Shown: positions 25,564 to 35,153 of the stretch, piece after piece
Layout: each line of letters starts with the position of its first letter
How positions within the stretch are numbered: position 1 is the stretch's first letter
Assembly: GCA_900554925.1 (NCBI GenBank)
Contig: USJG01000001.1
Location: 1-64,000 of the forward strand
From: an uncultured Lachnospiraceae bacterium
GTDB taxonomy: Bacteria; Bacillota; Clostridia; Lachnospirales; Lachnospiraceae
Direction of reading: 5' to 3'
DNA: 64,000 nt
Position numbers and translations under genes: made by a program
The notes under the pieces: model-generated
The model's database searches: none
Told to the model about the DNA's origin: nothing
What the model saw: the letters and a program-made list of their open reading frames with translations, nothing else

Positions 25564-25592
25564 TTGCCTATAAAAACAATGTATGATATAAT
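25564..25592 (+). promoter_or_regulatory. Sigma-A-type promoter with extended -10
   Basis: The -35 is TTGCCT (25564-25569), then a 17-base spacer and a perfect TATAAT at 25587-25592. TGA comes directly before it, giving the TGn extended -10. It lies 43 bases before the ABC transporter start at 25635 and directly after the hairpin terminator. It is the best promoter I see in the window and should start the middle transcription unit. Confidence 0.7.
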
Positions 25593-25634
25593 CTTAATAA
25601 TTATGTTTATTCGGATTTGAGCAAGAGGAGTTTT

Positions 25635-27401
25635 ATGAATAAAACAAGTTTATTTGGAAAAATCAGTTATATTTTTGACAAAAAGCAAAAGCTTCAGCTG
25701 GTACTTTTGGGGTTTATGATTTTTATCGGAGGACTTTTAGAAACCCTGGGAGTAGGAGCCATGATGCCGGTAGTAACGGCGCTTCTTACGCCGGACAAGC
25801 TGCAGGGATATATTGACAAGTATGAAATTCTGGGAAATCTATGCAGCGCGCTTCATATCGAAGATGTGAAACAGCTTACGATGGCACTATTGATTGGGCT
25901 TATGGCAGTTTACGTGATCAAGAACCTGTATATTCTGCTGCTGACCTATAGGCAGAATACCTTTATTACCCAGACCAGAAATAAGATGATCAGCCGCGTG
26001 ATGGCAGAGTTTTTAAACAGACCCTATGAGCAATATTTAGGGGCTGATATTCCTACCGTGTTCCGTATTACGGACAGTGACATTCCTCAGACCTTTTCGC
26101 TGATTCTTGCAATGCTGAATCTGGCCTCTGAGGTGGTGGTGTCTTTCCTCATCTTTTTAGTGCTGCTTTTTGCGAATGTGACCATGACATTGTTTATTAT
26201 AGTGGTGTTCGGTATTTTAACACTGTTTATCGTAAAGGTATTTAAGCCTAAGCTGAATAAGATCGGAGCGAGAAATCAGGGGATTCAGTCAAGGATTGCC
26301 AAGTGGAGAATCCAGGCCATTTATGGACTGAAAGATGTCAAGGTCTTAAATCGCGAAGAGTTTTTTGTGAGAAATTATTACGAGAGCGGCAAGATAGGAG
26401 CAAATGTCGCCAGAAATTATGCAGTGCTCAACAATATGCCCAGACTGCTGATAGAAACTGTGTTTATTGTGAGTATGCTTGCGTTTATTGCGGTTTATAT
26501 CAACAGCGGCGGGGATGTATCTGCCATGGTATCCACGATTTCCGCCTTTGCGGTGGCGGCAATCCGGGTCTTGCCCAGCGTGAATCGTATCAATACCTAT
26601 ATTACTGAAATTGCCTATACGCAGCCCAGCCTTGATTTTGTGTATGAAAATCTGCAGGAGGGCATGAAGACAGATGCCATGCTTGCAGAAAGAAGGGCAA
26701 ATTCACAAAAGGAAAAGTTAAAGCTTGATAATAAGATCGAACTGAATCATATTACCTTTCATTATCCTGATTCGGAGAAAAATATTTTTACGGACGCCCA
26801 CATGGAGGTGCCCAGAGGCAAATCCGTAGGAATCATCGGCGCTTCGGGAGCAGGTAAATCCACGATCGTTGATGTGCTTTTAGGACTTTTACATGCTCAG
26901 GAGGGAGAAATCACCTGTGACGGCATTAATATTTTTAAAAACTATGAGTCCTGGCTGGCGCAGATTGGATATATCCCTCAGTCCATTTATCTGATTGACG
27001 AATCCATCCGGGATAATATCGCTTTCGGTATTGATGCGGATAAGATTGATGAAAAGCGTATCTGGGAGGTCTTAGAGGAAGCCCAGCTTAAGGAATTTGT
27101 GGAGGAATTGCCGGAAGGACTGGACACCACCATCGGCGACAGGGGAGTCAGATTGTCAGGCGGACAAAGACAGCGGATCGGTATTGCCAGAGCCCTGTAC
27201 CATGATCCGGAAATTCTGGTGTTTGACGAGGCTACCTCTGCCCTTGACAATGATACGGAAGCGGCGGTTATGGAGGCGGTAAACAGCTTCCACGGCAAAA
27301 AGACCATGATTATTATCGCCCACAGATTAAACACCATTGAAAAGTGCGATATTGTTTATAAGGTTGAAAACGAGAAGCTGGTAGAAACCGCCTTGGATTA
27401 A
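25635..27401 (+). CDS. PglK-type ABC flippase (fused permease-ATPase), copy 1
   Basis: 588 aa half-transporter that works as a homodimer. Six membrane helices occupy roughly residues 20-330. The ATPase domain has Walker A GASGAGKSTIVD, the Q-loop IPQSIYL, signature LSGGQRQRIGIARALYHD, Walker B LVFDEATSALD and H-loop IIAHRL. Its length and layout fit PglK, which flips undecaprenyl-diphosphate oligosaccharides across the membrane, rather than drug exporters. ATG 25635 follows AAGAGGAG by 4 bases; the upstream in-frame TTG at 25617 is unlikely. A second homologue is at 52416. Being first after a promoter suggests it anchors its own unit. Confidence 0.88.
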   Translation: MNKTSLFGKISYIFDKKQKLQLVLLGFMIFIGGLLETLGVGAMMPVVTALLTPDKLQGYIDKYEILGNLCSALHIEDVKQLTMALLIGLMAVYVIKNLYILLLTYRQNTFITQTRNKMISRVMAEFLNRPYEQYLGADIPTVFRITDSDIPQTFSLILAMLNLASEVVVSFLIFLVLLFANVTMTLFIIVVFGILTLFIVKVFKPKLNKIGARNQGIQSRIAKWRIQAIYGLKDVKVLNREEFFVRNYYESGKIGANVARNYAVLNNMPRLLIETVFIVSMLAFIAVYINSGGDVSAMVSTISAFAVAAIRVLPSVNRINTYITEIAYTQPSLDFVYENLQEGMKTDAMLAERRANSQKEKLKLDNKIELNHITFHYPDSEKNIFTDAHMEVPRGKSVGIIGASGAGKSTIVDVLLGLLHAQEGEITCDGINIFKNYESWLAQIGYIPQSIYLIDESIRDNIAFGIDADKIDEKRIWEVLEEAQLKEFVEELPEGLDTTIGDRGVRLSGGQRQRIGIARALYHDPEILVFDEATSALDNDTEAAVMEAVNSFHGKKTMIIIAHRLNTIEKCDIVYKVENEKLVETALD

Positions 27402-27439
27402 AAAGCGTTAGAAACCATTTTGTTTATAGGAGCAGGCAG

Positions 27440-28477
27440 ATGTTAGGAACAGAATTATTAAAAGGGCAAGGGCTTGGCAATCAACTTTTTTGCTATGTTA
27501 CGACCAGATGTATTGCCATGGATAATCAATTGCCATTTAGTATTTTGGGAAGTGAAACGGTAGCCAATAATATGCATAGCAGTTGCGGTATGTATTTTAT
27601 GGATCTGGATTATGGGATACCTTCAGCTAAGGAAGATTATGCTCAGATTTATAATGAGAAGGAAGACCGGATTTTTGTGGGGAATTCAAGACATGATCTG
27701 ACCCATGGATGTTATGTGACAGGAGTAGACGAAAAGCTTCTGCATCCGGCAGACAATACGCTTCTTTATGGAAATATGCAGGCAGAAAGATATTATATCA
27801 GGCATAAAGAAGAAATCAGACAATGGCTTAAGGTCAAAGAGGAATACGATTGTATGGAGTACAGCAGGGATAATCTGTGCATTCTTCATCTGCGCTGTAG
27901 CGACTATCTGGACTGTCCCGAGCTTTATCTGAGAAAGAAGTATTGGAAAGACGGTATCCGGAATATGAAGAAAATTAATCCGGATATGGAATTTGTGATC
28001 ATAACCAATGATGTAAAGGAAGCAAATAAAATCCTTCCAGGTATTCCGGCTTATAATTTTGACCTTGCAAAGGATTATTCCATTATCAAAAATGCAAAAT
28101 ATTTGCTGCTTTCTAATTCTTCCTTCGCCTATTTTCCTGCATTTACCAGTACTACGGTTAAGTATATACTGGCACCTAAGTATTGGGCAAGACACAATGT
28201 TTCAAATGGTTACTGGGCATCGGAGCAGAATATTTATGAGGGATGGCATTATCAGGATAAAAAAGGTAAAGTTTTTACCTGGGAAGAATGTCTTGAGGAA
28301 CTTAAGCAGTATAAAAAGAAATCCCCTTTGTATCAGAAACTGAATGTTCAGCCTAAAGGCTTGGCATTTATGTGGGAAGAATTAAAAAGTAAAGTGCGTT
28401 ATGGAAAGCATAGATGTTTAAGAATAGCGAGGAGCGTTATAAGAAGAATAAGGCTGTTTATAAAGAAGGCGGAATAG
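27440..28477 (+). CDS. Divergent GT11-like glycosyltransferase
   Basis: 345 aa. The N-terminus LLKGQGLGNQLFCYV keeps the GLGNQ loop of GT11. The central motif is LHLRCSDYLD in place of HIRRGDY, with only the first Arg kept. The C-terminal block is LSNSSFAYFPAF in place of NSSFSWWGAW. It is therefore GT11 superfamily (GT-B) but in a distant branch, and a donor other than GDP-fucose is possible. AGGAG lies 7 bases before ATG 27440. The C-terminal ~60 residues are strongly basic and may contact the membrane. A DUF5672 protein follows. Confidence 0.72.
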   Translation: MLGTELLKGQGLGNQLFCYVTTRCIAMDNQLPFSILGSETVANNMHSSCGMYFMDLDYGIPSAKEDYAQIYNEKEDRIFVGNSRHDLTHGCYVTGVDEKLLHPADNTLLYGNMQAERYYIRHKEEIRQWLKVKEEYDCMEYSRDNLCILHLRCSDYLDCPELYLRKKYWKDGIRNMKKINPDMEFVIITNDVKEANKILPGIPAYNFDLAKDYSIIKNAKYLLLSNSSFAYFPAFTSTTVKYILAPKYWARHNVSNGYWASEQNIYEGWHYQDKKGKVFTWEECLEELKQYKKKSPLYQKLNVQPKGLAFMWEELKSKVRYGKHRCLRIARSVIRRIRLFIKKAE

Positions 28478-28528
28478 TGGTTGCATTTCAAAGCTTACCA
28501 GTAACAGCAGCATGACGGAAAGGAAAGA

Positions 28529-29296
28529 ATGGAAAACTTAAACAATCAGAAACTGAAATTACCTAACGTAACCCTGGCGGCAATGACCAGTGTAAAAATA
28601 TATGAGACCATCAAGGCTTTGGAATACAGTATGCGGGGGATCGAGTTTGGCCAGGTGGTTTTAATTACCCATAGAAAGCCCTTAAATCTGCCTGAAACGA
28701 TTACCTACAGGCATACCTCCAAACTCACGGACATTGATTGTTTTAATTACAAGATTGCTTATGAGCTGGGAAACTATATCCATACAGATTATGTGCTTTT
28801 GATTCACTATGACGGATTTGTGGTACATCCTGAGAAATGGCAGGACCGGTTTTTGGACTATGATTATATCGGTTCGCCATGGCCTGTACCGGCACCTGGC
28901 AAGGTGCACAGCTATCACGATATTTATGGCAATCTGTGCAGAGTGGGAAACAGCGTATCTTTGCGGAGCAAACGATTCCTGGATTTCCCTGGAAAGGCAG
29001 GCCTTAAATGGGAAAGAGATGAGGAAGGGTTTTACAATGAGGATATTTTCCTTTGCTGTATGAACAAGCACAGATTTGAGGAGGCTGGAATGAAATTTGC
29101 ACCCGTTGAGCTGGCGGCGCAGTTTGGACATGAGCATCCCGTACCGGAGGTCCTGGAAGTGGACGCTCCCTTTGTTTTCCATAAATGGTGGGGAAGAAAC
29201 AGCCAGTATCCGGTATTTCAAAATCCATGGACCAGAAGATGGTTAAAGTTCAAGGATATAGTAAGACCGCTTTTGTTCTGGCGGCACCTGAAATAA
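28529..29296 (+). CDS. DUF5672-family putative glycosyltransferase
   Basis: 255 aa, soluble. Seen are YVLLIHYDGFVVHPEKW with an acidic metal-binding-like HYDG, DYDYIGSPWP, VGNSVSLRSKRFL, NEDIFLCC and FVFHKWWGRN. These match proteins carrying DUF5672, found next to glycosyltransferases and in some giant viruses and eukaryotes and presumed to be GT-A transferases. Its role is unknown. It is followed 46 bases later by a GT17 protein; both families are unusual in bacterial capsule loci. Confidence 0.72.
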   Translation: MENLNNQKLKLPNVTLAAMTSVKIYETIKALEYSMRGIEFGQVVLITHRKPLNLPETITYRHTSKLTDIDCFNYKIAYELGNYIHTDYVLLIHYDGFVVHPEKWQDRFLDYDYIGSPWPVPAPGKVHSYHDIYGNLCRVGNSVSLRSKRFLDFPGKAGLKWERDEEGFYNEDIFLCCMNKHRFEEAGMKFAPVELAAQFGHEHPVPEVLEVDAPFVFHKWWGRNSQYPVFQNPWTRRWLKFKDIVRPLLFWRHLK

Positions 29297-29342
29297 AGGA
29301 ATCTTCCGGGCTCAAAGAAGAATTTGAAATGAGGAATAAAGG

Positions 29343-30284
29343 ATGGTATATGATTGCATTCCATTTTTTAATGAACTGGATATTTTAAAGCTCCGGCTTC
29401 ACATTCTGGACCCCATTGTAGACAAGTTTATTATTGAGGAAGCCACAGTTACCTTTTCGGGGGAGCCTAAGGAGCTTTGTTTTGAAAAGAACAAAGCAAT
29501 GTTTCAGCAGTTTCTTCCAAAGATTGAATATATTGTGGTGGAGGATTCCCCGAAGGAAGCCTCTACCCATGAAAGGGATAAGTTCCAGAAAAATGCGCTG
29601 GCTAAGGGGCTTACAGGAGCAGCTGATGAGGACGTTATTATTCTCAGTGATGTAGATGAAATTCCCAACCCCAGGGCGCTTGAAACTATTATTGCAGACT
29701 TTGATCCCGATAAGATCTATCATCTGGCACAGAGAATGTTTTATTGCTTTATAAACATGGAAGAGGTGTCGGGCAATCTGCTTTCCATCACGGGAGATTT
29801 TCCGGGAGTGGAGAAAAAGATGTGGCTTGGAACTAAAGTGTTTAGTAAAAAAAGTATCCCGGAAAAGGGAATTATCGAGTTAAGACAAGCGCCTACCACA
29901 GCGCCAAACGCAGTGCGGGTGGCAGAGGGCGGCTGGCATTTTGGCTATATGGGAAGCAGACAGGAGACTGACGTTTCCAGAAGAATCGGCACTAAGGTAG
30001 TGGCTGCGGCCCATCAGGAATATAACAATGCCGACACGCTGGCAGAGGCCAGGGATAAGCTGATCATGGGCCAGGATATTTTTGGAAGAGACGCCAGGTT
30101 TAAGCGGGTGGAAGTGGATGAGAGCTACCCGGAATATCTATTGAAGCACATAGAAGAGTACAGGTATCTGATCATGCCGCCTATAAGCAGAGGCAGACAG
30201 ATTTACACGGGAATTTCCATGAAGGCAAAACGATTTTTCAGAAAGGCAGTAAGAAAAGTAAAGCGTACTTTCATAAAAGCGTAA
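29343..30284 (+). CDS. GT17-family glycosyltransferase
   Basis: 313 aa. The start MVYDCIPFFNELDILKLRLH, the ATVTFSGEPKEL segment, the DxD-like ILSDVDEIPNPRAL and GGWHFGYMG are the hallmarks of GT17. The vertebrate prototype of GT17 adds the bisecting beta-1,4-GlcNAc to N-glycans. Bacterial members occur in capsule and LPS loci with largely unknown specificity. A basic C-terminal tail (FFRKAVRKVKRTFIKA) suggests membrane association. A beta-linked HexNAc transfer is plausible but unproven. Confidence 0.85.
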   Translation: MVYDCIPFFNELDILKLRLHILDPIVDKFIIEEATVTFSGEPKELCFEKNKAMFQQFLPKIEYIVVEDSPKEASTHERDKFQKNALAKGLTGAADEDVIILSDVDEIPNPRALETIIADFDPDKIYHLAQRMFYCFINMEEVSGNLLSITGDFPGVEKKMWLGTKVFSKKSIPEKGIIELRQAPTTAPNAVRVAEGGWHFGYMGSRQETDVSRRIGTKVVAAAHQEYNNADTLAEARDKLIMGQDIFGRDARFKRVEVDESYPEYLLKHIEEYRYLIMPPISRGRQIYTGISMKAKRFFRKAVRKVKRTFIKA

Positions 30285-30343
30285 GCCGGAAGATAAAATA
30301 GGCGGATATATCTATATTAACAGGCAGCAGGTTGAGGTGCAAA

Positions 30344-31753
30344 ATGAACCAGAAAAATAAAATTGTAGAGGTATATGGACTGTGGTTTGCCGATCTGGTG
30401 ACAATCGTGATTTCCTTCGTCCTGGCAACCTATCTTCGATTTGGTAATTTTAAGGATATGGGAGATAAGGAGATACACTTTCAGGTGTGTCTTGTTTATC
30501 TGCTGTCCTGCACCATTTATACCTTTTTTATTGACTGGAACAGAAACTTCCTGAAACGAAGCATTCAAAAGGAAATCCTTGAAATATTCAAATACAATGT
30601 CATCATGATCCTGGTAGTGCAGACAGTCATGACCTTTTTAAAATGGGCAGATGTTTTCTCACGATTTGTAACCATATATTTTGCAGTCATTAATGTAATT
30701 TTGACATTGGCGGTCCATCTGCTGATAAAGAAAGGAATGCGTCTCCATTACAGCTCTGATCTGTCAAAAATCAAGGTTTTGGTAATTACGCAAAGGGATA
30801 TGGCAGAGGAAGTAATAAAAAGGCTGAAAGAGCATCTGGAGATCAATTACCAGATCATAGGAATAGCATGCGGAGAGTGCAGAGAACATGAAGAAACAGA
30901 GGGGATTCCGCTAATACCTATTGGTGAAGGATTCATGGAAAATGTGACACTTATGGCGTTAGATGAAGTGTTTATTTATACACCGGAGTTAAAGCAGACG
31001 CAAATACAGTCCATGCTTGGAGGCTTTGATGAGATGGGCGTGAATTGCCATTATTGTCTGGAGCTTCCGGGAATGAATGCAGAGAGAAGCAAGGTGGACG
31101 ATTTTGGGGGCTACAGTGTTCTTACTTATACCAGATTTCAGAGCAGCTATAAGCGTCTTTTGATAAAGCGCCTTATGGATATTGCAGGGGGATTAGTGGG
31201 AATGCTGATCACTCTTGTATTTTTTCCCTTTGTCGCCATTGCAATTAAGCTGGATTCTCCCGGCCCGGTTCTGTTTTCCCAGGTCAGAATAGGCAGGAAT
31301 GGGCGCCGGTTTAAGATCTACAAATTCCGTTCCATGTACATTGACGCTGAGGAGCGGAAAAAAGAACTTGAGAAGCAAAATGAGATGCAGGGCCTTATGT
31401 TTAAGATGGAAAACGACCCGCGTATTACCAGGGTGGGAAAATTTATCAGAAGGACAAGCATTGATGAGCTGCCTCAGTTTTATAACGTGGTAAAGGGCGA
31501 TATGAGTCTGGTGGGGACAAGACCGCCTACTGCAGATGAATTTGAAAAATATAACCAGTATTACAGAAGACGGATCAGCATGACGCCGGGGCTTACCGGT
31601 TTGTGGCAGGTCAGCGGCCGAAGCGAAATAGAGAATTTTGACGATGTGGTGAAATATGATCTGGAGTATATTGACGGATGGTCCCTTACCCTGGATGTCA
31701 AGATTTTGCTGCGCACTGTGTGGGTAGTGTTTGCAGGCAGGGGCTCCAAATAG
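30344..31753 (+). CDS. WbaP/CpsE-type initiating sugar phosphotransferase (second PGT)
   Basis: 470-residue-scale polyprenyl glycosylphosphotransferase. Four or five N-terminal membrane helices (about residues 10-130) and a Rossmann-like CoA-binding region precede the catalytic domain. Catalytic motifs are RIGRNGRRFKIYKFRSM, TSIDELPQFYNVVKGDMSLVGTRPP and MTPGLTGLWQVSGRSEI. It transfers hexose- or HexNAc-1-phosphate to undecaprenyl phosphate and so can start a second, different oligosaccharide from that of the PglC-like enzyme at 3042. ATG 30344 fits better than the in-frame TTG 30332, because GAGGTG lies between them. It ends the sugar chain genes shared with GT17 and precedes a GT4. Confidence 0.9.
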   Translation: MNQKNKIVEVYGLWFADLVTIVISFVLATYLRFGNFKDMGDKEIHFQVCLVYLLSCTIYTFFIDWNRNFLKRSIQKEILEIFKYNVIMILVVQTVMTFLKWADVFSRFVTIYFAVINVILTLAVHLLIKKGMRLHYSSDLSKIKVLVITQRDMAEEVIKRLKEHLEINYQIIGIACGECREHEETEGIPLIPIGEGFMENVTLMALDEVFIYTPELKQTQIQSMLGGFDEMGVNCHYCLELPGMNAERSKVDDFGGYSVLTYTRFQSSYKRLLIKRLMDIAGGLVGMLITLVFFPFVAIAIKLDSPGPVLFSQVRIGRNGRRFKIYKFRSMYIDAEERKKELEKQNEMQGLMFKMENDPRITRVGKFIRRTSIDELPQFYNVVKGDMSLVGTRPPTADEFEKYNQYYRRRISMTPGLTGLWQVSGRSEIENFDDVVKYDLEYIDGWSLTLDVKILLRTVWVVFAGRGSK

Positions 31754-31804
31754 CAGATTTTCTGCATATTCAGAGGGCACAGTTGTTGGAGGGTAGATAC
31801 TAAG

Positions 31805-32893
31805 ATGCAGAAAAAAGCGCAGGACAAAATAAAGGTATTGATGATTGGGCCAGCCAGAAGCGTTCATGGCGGTGTGTCAGCAGTAGTTAACAACTACTAC
31901 GCAGCCGGACTGGATCAGCAGGTGAAATTGAAATATATAGGGACGATGGTCGATGGAAGCAAGGGGCGCAAGCTGGTGCAGGCAATGGCCGCCTATTTCA
32001 GATTCCTTTTTACGTTTCCATTTTATGACATTTTGCATGTCAACATGGCGCCTGACGCCAGCTGCTACCGGAAGAAGATTTTTATTGACACCGCCGGACT
32101 ATTTGGGAAAAAAATCATTATTCATGAGCATGGCGGGGATTTTGAAGGCTTTTATTATGAAAGATGCAGCGAAAGGCAGCGTGCAGGCATAAAAAAAACC
32201 TTAAACCGGGCAGAGATATTTCTGGTATTGTCTGAAAGCTGGAAAGAATTTTTTTCGGCAATTGTAGCTGCCAATAAAATTCATGTGCTTCAGAATGGAA
32301 TTTTGATTCCAGCGAAAGCAAAGACAGATTACAGCAGCCACAGGGTTCTTTTTTTGGGGCGGCTTTGTAAGGAAAAGGGAATTGGAGAACTTTTGGAAGC
32401 AGTGCCCCTTATAAGAAAACAGATTCCTGATTTTCAGTTGGTTTTAGGAGGCCTGTGGGAGGAGGGCAGCGATTCCTTAAAGGAGAAAGCCGAAACGCTT
32501 TCACAGTGGGTTTCATGTCCGGGATGGGTTTCTTCCGCAGAGAGAGAAAAGCTGATGGAAGAGTGCAGCATTTTTGTGCTGCCTACCTGGTTTGAGGGAC
32601 AACCTGTTTCTTTGCTTGAAGCAATGGCAAAAGGAATGTGCGTGGCGGCTTCGGCAGTTGGAGGAATCCCACAGATTATGGGAAACCAGAAGGAACAGAC
32701 AGGGGTACTTTTGCCCCCTGAAAATGCGGATACCCTTGCAGATGCGTTGATCGAACTGCTCAAAGATGAAAAACGACGCAGAGTGATGGGAGAGCATGCC
32801 CGTGAGAGAATGGCTGACCGTTATGATATTAACAATCATGTGAAAATCCTGTTCAGTTATTATAAAATATTAAAGGATGACAAAATTGAGTGA
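31805..32893 (+). CDS. GT4 glycosyltransferase
   Basis: 362 aa GT-B protein. The acceptor domain opens VLMIGPARSVHGGVSAVVNNYY, with IIIHEHGGDFEGFYYE. The donor domain has VLFLGRLCKEKGIGELL and the EX7E motif FEGQPVSLLEAMAKG. GGAGGG lies about 11 bases before ATG 31805, a rather long spacing. It overlaps the GT2 gene downstream by 17 bases. It probably adds an early sugar on the lipid product of the WbaP-type enzyme just upstream; donor unknown. Confidence 0.84.
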   Translation: MQKKAQDKIKVLMIGPARSVHGGVSAVVNNYYAAGLDQQVKLKYIGTMVDGSKGRKLVQAMAAYFRFLFTFPFYDILHVNMAPDASCYRKKIFIDTAGLFGKKIIIHEHGGDFEGFYYERCSERQRAGIKKTLNRAEIFLVLSESWKEFFSAIVAANKIHVLQNGILIPAKAKTDYSSHRVLFLGRLCKEKGIGELLEAVPLIRKQIPDFQLVLGGLWEEGSDSLKEKAETLSQWVSCPGWVSSAEREKLMEECSIFVLPTWFEGQPVSLLEAMAKGMCVAASAVGGIPQIMGNQKEQTGVLLPPENADTLADALIELLKDEKRRRVMGEHARERMADRYDINNHVKILFSYYKILKDDKIE

Positions 32894-33941
32894 TAAAAAA
32901 GCTGCTGGAACAGAAAAATATAAAATAAGCATTATAGTTCCCGTATACAATGCGGAAGCATATCTTAAGGACAGTATTGAAAGTTTGATGAATCAGACTT
33001 ACAGAAACCTGGAAATTATATTAGTTAATGACGGTTCCAGGGATGGAAGCGGACGTATCTGTGATGAACTGGCTAAGCGGGATGAAAGGATCCGGGTGAT
33101 TCACAAAGAAAATGAAGGTGTTACCTCTACATGGACAAGAGGCGCTCTTGAAGCTACCGGTGAATATCTTAATTTTATGGACAGCGATGACTGGGTGGAT
33201 CCCGAGATGATAGAGGATATGCAGTCTCACTTAACCGGTATATGCAAGGAAATCATTACCTGTGATTATGTGATTGAAAAAGGAAAAAGGGGAAGGCAGT
33301 ATTCCTGGCAGGGGCTTATGCCGGGAGAGTATACCGGAGAGCTTTTGAAGGAGAAGATCCGCTATCATATATTGGGAGAAGAAAACAGACGTGTTACCTT
33401 TTCCCGCTGCATGAAACTGTATTCCAGGGAGCTGGTTATTAAGAATCTCAAGTTCTGCGACCGGGAGGTAAGAATGGGAGATGATTCCCTTATGGTGATA
33501 CCGGCAGTGCTGGATTGTGAAAGGCTTGTTGTGCTTGACCATAAGGCATATTATCATTACCGATATGTGGAAACCTCCATCGTGCACGGATATGATAAGG
33601 ATATGTTTCGCAATATGCAGCTTCTGAAAGCAGCCACAGCCAGAATCGTAGAGGCAAAATATCTGCCGGAAGAGAAAGAAATTATGAGAAAGCGGGTTGA
33701 GCAGGAATATGTTCATATGCTGCTTTTAGTGCTGAAAAACGAGTCCAGAGGAAATCCGGCAGGCTATCGGAAAAATATCCGGAAGATATGTAAATTGCAG
33801 GAAACCAGACAGATTGTAAAGGAAAACCCTATAGCAGTCAGTGAAAAATCCAATAAGCTGCTGTATGCGGTGCTTAGGCACCCTAACCATTTGATGATCA
33901 GCCTGCTTCGCCTGGCAATGATTTTATATTACTCCCAATGA
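32877..33941 (+). CDS. GT2 glycosyltransferase
   Basis: 354 aa GT-A enzyme with SIIVPVYNAEAYLKDSIESL, ILVNDGSRDGSGRICDELA and the metal motif FMDSDDW. Where GT2 enzymes usually have SxARNxG (acceptor and donor contact), this one reads VTSTWTRGALEAT, a noticeable deviation. The first 16 residues overlap the preceding GT4 reading frame, so translation is coupled. The C-terminal region is helical and basic. Confidence 0.85.
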   Translation: MTKLSDKKAAGTEKYKISIIVPVYNAEAYLKDSIESLMNQTYRNLEIILVNDGSRDGSGRICDELAKRDERIRVIHKENEGVTSTWTRGALEATGEYLNFMDSDDWVDPEMIEDMQSHLTGICKEIITCDYVIEKGKRGRQYSWQGLMPGEYTGELLKEKIRYHILGEENRRVTFSRCMKLYSRELVIKNLKFCDREVRMGDDSLMVIPAVLDCERLVVLDHKAYYHYRYVETSIVHGYDKDMFRNMQLLKAATARIVEAKYLPEEKEIMRKRVEQEYVHMLLLVLKNESRGNPAGYRKNIRKICKLQETRQIVKENPIAVSEKSNKLLYAVLRHPNHLMISLLRLAMILYYSQ

Positions 33942-33954
33942 GAGGAAGTCACAG

Positions 33955-35133
33955 ATGAAAGATGATAAGATAGTGTTATATATGCATGCGGGCAGTGATA
34001 ATCATGGCTGTGAGGCCATAGCCAATACCCTGATTAAGATGCTCCCTAAGCCGGCAATTCTGGTATCCAGCAGGAAGGCCGAAGATGAAAAATATTCCCT
34101 GCAGCTGCTTTGTGATGAGATAATACAGGAAAAATACATTGAGAAAAATGTATTGATTCATACATGGTACTATCTTTGGAGAAAGATTTTCCGCGATCCG
34201 GAATGCTTTATGCGTTACCGGTATAAAGCAGTGTGTGGAAAGAATATGCACAGACTGAATATCTCCATTGGCGGGGATAATTACTGCTACGAAAATATGC
34301 TGGAACGGCTGGTCATGAGCAATAGAATGTTTCATAGAGGCGGCGCTAAGACAGTTCTTTATGGCTGCTCCATCGAACCGGAGGTTTTAAAATCAAAAGA
34401 AATTATTGAGGATATGAAACGCTACGATATGATTGTAGCAAGAGAAAGTATTACCTGTGAAGCCTTAAAGGCAGCAGGTGTAGAACAAAATGTTTTTCTG
34501 CATCCTGATCCGGCGTTTTTGCTTGAAACCCAGTGCCTGGCCCTGCCGGAAAACTGGGCGGAGGGAAGGATGATAGGCATAAATGTCAGCCCCATGATCG
34601 TTGAAAACGAAAAGAAATCCGGCATTACCATGGATAATTATAAGGGATTGATTGCCCATATCTTAGAAAACACTGATTTGAGCGTGGCACTGATTCCCCA
34701 TGTGGTATGGGAAGGCGGAGATGACAGAAAGCCCATAAGGGAATTATATGAAACATTTTCAGATACCGGACGCATTGTACAGATCGATGATATGTCAGCG
34801 CCTCAGCTTAAGGGATATATTAGCAGATGCCGTATGTTTATCGGGGCCAGGACACATGCCACGATCGCAGCATATTCTTCCTGCATCCCCACGCTGGTAG
34901 TGGGATATTCTGTGAAGGCAAGAGGAATTGCCAGGGATTTGTTTGGGACAGACGAAAAATATGTGCTGCCTGTGCAGAGCCTTCGGGAGAAAGAGGAATT
35001 AATCGCCGGTTTTGAATGGCTGAGGCAAAAGGAGGAAGAGATAAGGCGGCAGTTAAAGAAAATTATGCCGGAATATAAGCAGCAGGCAGCCAGGGGAGGA
35101 GAGCTTCTGAAAGAACTGGCAGCCCAAACCTGA
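33955..35133 (+). CDS. Polysaccharide pyruvyl transferase family protein
   Basis: 392 aa GT-B-like protein of the CsaB/WcaK family. It has the N-terminal HAGSDNHGCEAIANTLIK, LNISIGGDNYCYE in the middle, MIGINVSPMI, and the C-terminal FIGARTHATIAAYSSCIPT with the conserved Arg-x-His. Family members transfer a pyruvyl ketal from phosphoenolpyruvate to a hexose, adding a negative charge to the glycan. The protein should be cytoplasmic and act on lipid-linked intermediates. It is flanked by GT2 genes. Confidence 0.86.
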   Translation: MKDDKIVLYMHAGSDNHGCEAIANTLIKMLPKPAILVSSRKAEDEKYSLQLLCDEIIQEKYIEKNVLIHTWYYLWRKIFRDPECFMRYRYKAVCGKNMHRLNISIGGDNYCYENMLERLVMSNRMFHRGGAKTVLYGCSIEPEVLKSKEIIEDMKRYDMIVARESITCEALKAAGVEQNVFLHPDPAFLLETQCLALPENWAEGRMIGINVSPMIVENEKKSGITMDNYKGLIAHILENTDLSVALIPHVVWEGGDDRKPIRELYETFSDTGRIVQIDDMSAPQLKGYISRCRMFIGARTHATIAAYSSCIPTLVVGYSVKARGIARDLFGTDEKYVLPVQSLREKEELIAGFEWLRQKEEEIRRQLKKIMPEYKQQAARGGELLKELAAQT

Positions 35134-35153
35134 TTAGTAGGGAGAAATTGAAA

